From: Tritrichomonas musculus
Lineage: Eukaryota > Parabasalia > Tritrichomonadida > Tritrichomonadidae
DNA: 64,000 nucleotides
Assembly: GCA_039105265.1 (NCBI GenBank)
Contig: JAPFFF010000012.1
Span: 4,898,001-4,962,000 of the forward strand
Direction: 5' to 3'
This document shows positions 54,501-63,500 of the stretch, piece after piece (position 1 is the stretch's first letter; the number at the start of each line of letters is the position of its first letter). A model generated the notes under the pieces. That model did no database searches and was not told where the DNA came from. It worked only from the letters and a program-made list of their open reading frames with translations. Position numbers and translations under genes: made by a program.

Positions 54501-57500
54501 CTTGCTTGGCATTACTGTCTCTTTCTAATTCTTCAATTCTTTGCTTCTTGCTGTTGATATCGTTTTGTTTTCCTTCATTATCTCGTTCAAGTTCTTCTAT
54601 TCTTTGCTGCTTGCTGTTGATATCATTTTGCTTATTATTAATATCTTCTTGTTTTGCATTGTTATCTCTCTCAAGCTCCTCTATTCTTCCTTGTTTAGCA
54701 TTTATATCATTTTGTTTATTATTAATGTCTTCTTGTTTGGCATCATTGTCTCTTTCAAGTTCTTCTATTCTACTTTGTTTAGCATCCAAAACATTCTGCT
54801 TGTTGTTGATGTCTTCCTGCTTAGCAGCATTATCCTTCTCAAGTTCTTCAATTTGTTGCTGCTTGTTGTTGATATCATTTTGCTTATCTGATGCTTCTTT
54901 TTCTAGTTCCTCGATTCTTTGTTGCTTAGCATTGATATCATTTTGCTTGTTGTTGATGTCATCCTGCTTTGAATTGTTGTCTCTTTCAAGTTCTTCAATT
55001 CTCTGTTGTTTAGCATTTATTTCATTCTGCTTATCACTTGTTTCTTTTTCTAACTCTGAAATTCTTTGCTGCTTAGCATTTATATCATTTTGTTTATTAT
55101 TAATGTCTTCTTGTTTAGCATTGTTGTCTTTCTCTAATTCTTCAATGCGTTGCTGTTTGCAGTTTATGTCATTTTGTTTATCAGCAGTTTCTTTCTCAAG
55201 TTCTTCAATTCTTTGTTGCTTAGAGTTGATGTCATTTTGCTTATTATTGATGTCTTCTTGCTTTTCATTGCCATGTCTTTCTAGTTCTTCAATACATTTT
55301 TGCTTGGCAACAATATCATTCTGCTTATCATTGTTTTCTTTTTCAAGTTCTTCAATTCTGCCTTGTTTAGCGTTGATATCATTTTGTTTGTTTTCATTAT
55401 CTTTCTCGAGTTCTTCAATTCTGCCTTGTTTAGCGTTGATATCATTTTGTTTGTTGTTAATGTCTTCTTGTTTAGCAGCATTGTCTCTTTCAAGTTCTTC
55501 AATTCTGCCTTGCTTAGCGTTGATATCATTTTGTTTGTTGTTTATATCTTCTTGCTTAGCATTGTTGTCTCTCTCTAATTCTTCAATTCTCTGTTGTTTG
55601 CCATTGATATCATTCTGTTTATCAGATGTTTCTTTCTCGAGTTCTTCTATTCGTTGTTGCTTAGTATTGATATCATTTTGCTTATTATTAATGTCTTCTT
55701 GTTTAGCATTGTTGTCTCTCTCTAATTCTTCAATTCTCTGTTGTTTGCCATTGATGTCATTCTGTTTATCAGACGTTTCTTTTTCAAGTTCTTCAATTCG
55801 TTGTTGCTTAGCATTGATATCATTTTGCTTATTATTAATGTCTTCTTGTTTAGCATTGTTGTCTCTCTCTAATTCTTCAATTCTGCTTTGTTTAGCGTTG
55901 ATATCATTTTGTTTGCCTTCATTATCTTTCTCAAGCTCTTCGATACGATACTGTTTTACATTAATATCATTTTGCTTATTATTGATATCTTCTTCCTTGG
56001 AATTGTTTTCTCTTTCTAATTCTTCAATTCGTTGTTGTTTAGCATTAATGTCATTTTGTTTATTATTAATGTATTCTTGTTTACAATTATTGTCTCTCTC
56101 CAGTTCTTCAATTCTCTGTTGTTTGTTGTTAATATCATTCTGCTTGCCACTCGTTTCTTTTTCTAAATCTGAAATTCTTTGCTGTTTAGCATTGATATCA
56201 TTTTGTTTGCTGTTTATATCTTCTTGTTTTGCATTGTTATCTCTCTCCAATTCTTCAATTCTTTGCTGTTTTCCATTGATGTCTTCTTGTTTTGCGCTGT
56301 TGTCTCTTTCCAGTTCTTCAATTCTTTGCTGCTTTCCATTGATGTCATTTTGCTTATCAGAAGTTTCTTTCTCTAATTCTTCAATTCGTTGTTGCTTACT
56401 GTTAATATCATTTTGCTTATCACTCGTTTCTTTTTCTAAATCTGAAATTCTTTTCTGTTTAGCATTAATGTCGTTTTGTTTTCCTTCACAATCTTTTATC
56501 AATTCTTCAATTCTTCTTTGCTTAGCATTAATGTCATTTTGCTTGCCTTCATTGTCTCTCTCGAGTTCCTCGATTCTTTGTTGCTTGGAGTTGATGTCAT
56601 TTTGCTTATTGTTTATATCATCTTGCTTGGCATTATTGTCTCTTTCAAGCTCTTCAATACGTTGCTGCTTGCCATTGATATCATTTTGTTTACCTTCACT
56701 ATCTTTCATTAATTCTTCAATTCTTTGTTGCTTTGCATTTATGTCATTTTGCTTGTTATTGATGTCTTCTTGCTTTGCACTGTTGTCTCTTTCAAGCTCT
56801 TCAATACGTTGTTGTTTGCCGTTGATGTCATTTTGCTTATCAGCAACTACTTTCTCAAGTTCTTCAATTCTATTTTGCTTTCCATTTATATCTTCTTGCT
56901 TTGCTTTTGTATCATTTTCAAGTTCTTCGATTCGTTGCTGCTTAGCATTGATATCGTTTATCTTGTTATTGATATCTTCTTGCTTAGCATTGTTGTCTCT
57001 TTCTAATTCTTCAATTCTTTGCTGTTTCATGTTTATATCATTTTGTTTGCTGTTAATATCATCCTGCTTTGCATTGTTGTCTTTCTCGAGTTCTTCAATG
57101 TGCTGCTGTTTTGCATTGATGTCATTTTGCTTATCACTGCTTTCTCTTTCCAATTCAGTTATCCGCTCTTGATGCTTTTTATTCTCCTCTTTTTCTTTTG
57201 AAAGAGATTGTTCAAGCTCTTCTTTTTTAGCAGAGAGTTCTTGAATCTGCTCCATCTGTTTCGCTTTGATGGTTTCATGTTCCATTGCTGTATCATTTAG
57301 TTGAATTTCTCGTGTTTGAACTGTTTTTTGCGTTATTTCGAGATTTTCATTAAGCATTGATATTTCTTCATTCTTTTTGACTACTTCTTGAGTAAGTTCT
57401 TCTATCTGATGCTGCTTAGCACTAATGTCATTTTGCTTATCATTATTATCTTTCAAAAGCTCTTCGATCTTTTGCTGCTTTGAGTTGATATCTTCTTGCT

Positions 57501-60500
57501 TGGAATTATTATCTTTCTCCAGTTCTTCAATTCGGCCTTGTTTAGAATTGATTTCATTTTGCTGATTGTTGATGTCTTCTTGTTTAGAATTGATATCTTT
57601 CTCAAGCTCTTCGATGCGTTGCTGTTTAGCATTGATATCATTTTGCTTGTTGTTGATGTCTTCTTGCTTTGCATTGTTGTCTCTTTCTAGTTCTTCAATT
57701 CTGCCTTGTTTTGCATTTATATCATTTTGCTTATTATTAATATCTTCTTGTTTGAAATTGTTGTCTCTTTCTAATTCTTCAATTCTTTGTTGCTTTGCAT
57801 TAATATCATTATGCTTATCGCTAGTTTCTTTTTCGAGTTCTTCGATTCGTTGCTGTTTAGAATTGATGTCGTTTTGTTTATTATTAATATTTTCTTGCTT
57901 TGCATTGTTGTCTCTTTCTAGTTCTTCAATTCTGCCTTGTTTTGCATTTATATCATTTTGTTTATTATTAATATCTTCTTGCTTTGCATTGTTGTCTCTT
58001 TCTAATTCTTCAATTCGTTGTTGTTTGGCATTAATGTCATTTTGCTTATTATCGATGTCTTCTTGCTTAGCATTGATATCGTTCTGTTTATCATTGTTGT
58101 CTTTCTCGAGTTCTTCAATGCGTTGTTGTTTGGAGTTGATATCATTTTGCTTGTTGTTTATATCTTCTTGTTTAGCCGCATTGTCTCTTTCTAATTCTTC
58201 AATTCTTCCTTGTTTAGCATTGATATCATTCTGCTTGTCACTTGTTTCTTTTTCTAAATCTGTGATTCTCTGCTGTTTAGCATTGATATCATTCTGCTTG
58301 CCTTCACAATCTTTCTCTAGTTCCTCGATTCTTTGTTGTTTAGCATTGATATCATTTTGCTTGTTGTTTATATCTTCTTGTTTAGCCGCATTGTCTCTTT
58401 CTAATTCTTCAATTCTTCCTTGCTTAGCATTGATATCATTCTGCTTGTCACTTGTTTCTTTTTCTAAATCTGTGATTCTCTGCTGTTTAGCATTGATATC
58501 ATTTTGTTTGTTGTTTATATCTTCTTGTTTAGCATTGTTATCTTTCTCGAGTTCTTCGATTCTCCCTTGTTTAGCATTTATATCATTTTGCTTGTCACTT
58601 GTTTCTTTTTCAAGCTCTTCGATTCGTTGTTGCTTAGCATTAATGTCATTTTGTTTATCGACATTTTCATGCTCAAGTTCTTCAATTCGCTGTTGTTTTG
58701 AATTAATGTCATTTTGTTTATTAAGAACTTCTTCTTGCTTAGAATTGTTGTTATTTTCAAGTTCTTCGATTTTAATTTGTTTATTGTTTATATCTTCTTG
58801 CTTAGAATTGTTGTCTTTCTCAAGTTCTTCAATTCTTCCTTGTTTAGCATTGATATCATTCTGCTTGCCTTCACAATCTTTCTCTAGTTCCTCGATTCTT
58901 TGCTGTTTAACATTGATATCATTTTGCTTGTTGTTGATGTCTTCCTGCTTTGCATTGTTGTCTCTTTCGAGTTCTTCAATTCTCTGTTGCTTGCTGTTAA
59001 TATCATTCTGCTTATCACTAATTTCTTTCTCAAGTTCTTCAATCCTTTGCTGTTTAGCATTTATATAATTTTGTTTATTACTGATGTCTTCTTGTTTAGC
59101 ATTGTTGTCTTTCTCTAATTCTTCAATTCGTTGCTGCTTGCCATTGATGTCATTTTGCTTATCAGAAGTTTCTTTCTCAAGCTCTTCGATTCTACTTTGT
59201 TTAGCATTGATATCATTCTGCTTATCACTTGTTTCTTTTTCCAAATCTGAAATTCTTTGCTGTTTTGCATTGATATCGTTTTGCTTATCAGCATTATCTC
59301 TCTCCAGTTCTTCAATTCTTTGTTGTTTGGCGTTGATATCGTTTTGTTTGTTGTTGATGTCTTCCTGCTTTGCATTGTTGTCTCTTTCTAATTCTTCAAT
59401 ACGCTGTTGCTTTGCATTAACATCGTTTTGCTTATTGTTGATGTCTTCTTGTTTGGAATTGCTGTCTCTCTCGAGCTCTTCAATTCTTTGCTGCTTGGCA
59501 TTGATATCATTCTGCTTATCAGCATTGTCTTTCTCGAGTTCTTCAATTCTTTGCGATTTGGCATTGATATCGTTTTGTTTGTTGTTTATATCTTCCTGTT
59601 TAGCATTGTTGTCCCTCTCAAGTTCTTCAATACGCTGCTGCTTTGCATTTATATCATTTTGTTTGTTGTTTATGTCTTCTTGTTTTGCATTGTTGTCCCT
59701 CTCAAGTTCTTCAATATGCTGTTGCTTAGCATTTATATCGTTTTGCTTATTGTTAATGTCTTCTTGTTTGGCATTGCTGTCTCTCTCGAGTTCTTCGATC
59801 CTTTGCTGCTTTGCATTGATATCGTTTTGTTTATTGTTTATATCTTCCTGTTTAGCATTTACATCTTTCTCTAGCTCATCTATTTTTTGTTGCTTTGCAT
59901 TTATGTCATTTTGCTTGTCATTGGTTTCTTTCTCGAGCTCTTCAATTCTCTGTTGTTTGTTATTGATGTCATTTTGTTTATTGTTAGTGTCTTCTTGTTT
60001 GGCATTGTTGTCTCTTTCAAGTTCTTCTATTCTACCTTGTTTAGCATCCAAATCATTCTGTTTGTTATTGATATCTTCCTGTTTAGCAGCATTGTCTTTC
60101 TCAAGTGCTTCAATTCGCTGCTGTTTAGCATTAAGGTCTTCTTGTTTTGAATTGTTGTCTCTTTCAAGTTCTTCAATTCTTTGCTGCTTATTGTTGATGT
60201 CATTTTGCTTATCATTCGCTTCTTTCTCAAGTTCTTCAATACGTTGCAGTTTGGCATTGATGTCGTTTTGCTTGTTGTTGATGTCTTCTTGCTTGCCTTC
60301 ATTGTCTTTTTCTAATTCCTCAATTCTTTGCTGCTTGGAATTGATATCATTTTGTTTATTGTTTATGTCTTCTTGCTTGGCTGAATTGTCTCTTTCCAGT
60401 TCTTCAATTCTAGCTTGCTTAGAATTGATGTCGTTTTGTTTATCGTTCGTTTCTTTCTCGAGCTCTTCAATTCGCTGTTGTCTGCTGTTTATATCATTTT

Positions 60501-63500
60501 GCTTGTTGTTAATGTCTTCTTGCTTTGCGCTGCCATCTTTTTCTAACTCCTTGATTCTTTGTTGCCTGCTATTGATGTCATTTTGCTTATCATTATTTTC
60601 TTTTTCGAGTGCTTCTATGCGCTGCTGTTTATTGTTTATGTCATCTTGTTTAGCATTGTTGTCTCTCTCTAATTCATCAATTCGTTGCTGCTTGATGTTG
60701 ATGTCATTCTGTTTATCAGATGCTTCTTTTTCGAGTTCTTCAATTCTTCCTTGTTTTGCATTGATATCGTTTTGCTTGTCGTTTGATTCTTTCTCGAGTT
60801 CTTCTATTCGTTGTTGTTTAGCGTTGATATCATTTTGTTTGTTGTTTATATCTTCTTGTTTAGCATTGTTGTCTCTCTCTAATTCTTCAATTCTCTGTTG
60901 TTTGCCATTGATATCATTCTGTTTATCAGATGTTTCTTTCTCGAGTTCTTCGATTCGTTGTTGCTTAGTATTGATATCATTTTGCTTATTATTGATGTCT
61001 TCTTGTTTAGCATTGTTATCCCTCTCGAGTTCTTCGATCCGTCCTTGTTTAGCATTAATATCATTTTGCTTGTCGTTTGATTCTTTTTCGAGTTCTTCAA
61101 TTTGTTGCTGCTTGATGTTGATGTCATTCTGTTTATCAGATGCTTCTTTTTCGAGTTCTTCAATTCTTCCTTGTTTTGCATTGATATCGTTTTGCTTGTC
61201 GTTTGATTCTTTCTCGAGTTCTTCTATTCGTTGTTGTTTAGCATTGATATCATTTTGTTTGTTGTTTATATCTTCTTGTTTAGCATTGTTGTCTTTTTCG
61301 AGTTCTTCAATTCTGCCTTGCTTAGCGTTGATATCATTTTGTTTGTTTTGTATATCTTCTTGTTTAGCATTGTTGTCTCTCTCTAATTCTTCAATTCTCT
61401 GTTGTTTGCCATTTATATCATTCTGTTTATCAAATGTTTCTTTCTCGAGTTCTTCGATTCGTTGTTGCTTAGTATTGATATCATTTTGCTTATTATTGAT
61501 GTCTTCTTGTTTGGCATTGTTGTCTCTCTCTAATTCTTCAATTCGTTGTTGTTTGTTGTTGATGTCTGCTTGTCTTTCATTCGTTTCTTTCTCAAGTTCT
61601 GTGATTCTCTCTTTCTGCTTTTCATTTTCCTGCTGCTTTTCACTCAAACTGTTTTCAAGCTCTTCTTTCTTATTACTGAGTTCTTGAATTTGTTTGTTCT
61701 GCTCAGCTTTAAAGTTCTCTTGTTCTTTTGTGCTATCATTCAACTGAATTTCTCGTGTTTGGATTGTTTGCTTTGATATTTCCAGATTTTGTTCAAGAGA
61801 AGAAATTTCTTCTTTTTTCTTCTCTATTTCTTGAACAAGATCGTCAATCTTTTGCTTTTGTGACTGATTTTCTTTTTCCAATTCTTCTTTCTTTGTTGTT
61901 AGTTCAGATTTGGCTTGTTCAAGTGAAGAAATATCAACCTTTTTTTGTTCAATTTCTTGTGAAAGTTGATCAATTTTCTGATCACGTTGAGAAATCAAAT
62001 TTTCAAGCTCTTCTTTCTTTGAATTAGTATCAGTTAATTGACCACTTATTGATTCAATTTCCTTTAATAATTCATCTTTATTTTTTTGCAAATTGCTGAT
62101 TTCTTGCATTTGTACTTCACTCTTTTGATTCAGTTCATTAATTTGTTTCTGATTTTCATTTAGATTTTCTTGGAGCTCATTTATTTGTTGTGTTTTCTCT
62201 TGGTTTAGTTCGGTTGATGTTTTTAGATTTTGTTCAAGTTCTGAATATTTTTGTTTTTCAATTTCCGAATTTGAAATTGATTCTTTTAACAAACTTTGAG
62301 AACTACTCAAACTTTGTTCTAGTTCAGAAAGCTTTAAATTTTGCATTTGGTTAGTATTTTCTGAATTAGTGAGTTGACTTTCTAATTCATTAATTTTCTT
62401 AGTTAAATCTTCGTTTAATTTTTGTGAGTATTGAAGTTCTTCATTAATTTTAATTTCTTTTTGTGCTTGTTCATTTAAGTTTTCTTCCAATTGTTTGTCT
62501 TTTGATTTTACATTATCCATTTCAAACTTCAATTCATTATTCTCTTGTTTATATTCATCCAAACTTTTCTTTGTTGCATCCAAATCTTTCTTGAATTGAA
62601 GTCCTTTTTCAGTTAAAAACTGAATTTTCTTTTCTAACGGTTCTTGAATTTTCTGAATCTTTTCTTTCAAACTTGCGTTTTCTTTTGTTAATTCAGCAAC
62701 TTTCATTTTTTCATCAATTAATATTTTTTCTTTTGGTTTTGTTGAAGTTTTTAATAATTTATTTTCTTCTTTTAATAAATCAATTTGATTTATTAATTCA
62801 GCAATTTGCATTGCTTTTGCACCGATGATTCTATTTGATTCATCTAATTTACGTCTCAAACTACGAATTTCTTTTGAGTAAGAAGAAGCTTTTGCTGCAG
62901 ATTCAGCAAGTTCTTCTTTTACTCCATCTTCTAAAGAAACATTCTTCTTTTCAAGAAGAGCTTCGAGTTTCTTTGAATAAATTCGTGCTGTTTCAAATTT
63001 ATTTTGCATATTTTGACCAAAAATTTCAGATTTTTTTAAATTTTCTTTTAATTCTTGATTCTCTTTCTCTTGGCATCCACATCTTCTCTTTAATTCGAAG
63101 ATAACAGCTTCACTTGGGTTTGTTTTTTGCTTCAGTATTTGTGCTTCTGTGTACATTTTCATCTTTGCAATCTTGTCGATTGAGTTCTCAAGGAAAATGA
63201 TTCTTTGACTTTGGTCCGTCATTTTTGACGACTCTTCAATGATTGGCTTTGAAATTGCTGTATCGTCATCACGTTTAAGATGAGTAAGAAGAGAAATTCT
63301 TCCAATCAAGTCTGTTATTTGTGCAGAAATTGTCAATGATTGATCGAGGCTTCCATCATCAATTGTATTCAAAAGATGATCGATCTCACTCAATTTATCA
63401 TTGATGACATTCCGCATTTCTTTTTCAGTGCTGGTGCTCGCTTGACTTGCTTTCCGGCACTTTAATTCATTAATCCTGTTAGTGTGGAACTTGATGGCAT

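Noticed and set aside
46409-61687. Very long plus-strand open frames opposite the giant gene (up to about 1,200 residues, Ser/Cys/Leu-rich)
   Set aside because: They are mirror images of the repeat: the codons of the 42-bp unit happen not to create stops in some antisense frames. Composition (SSSSI, CCL, LISFC) is that of an antisense shadow, and the minus-strand frame explains every base.
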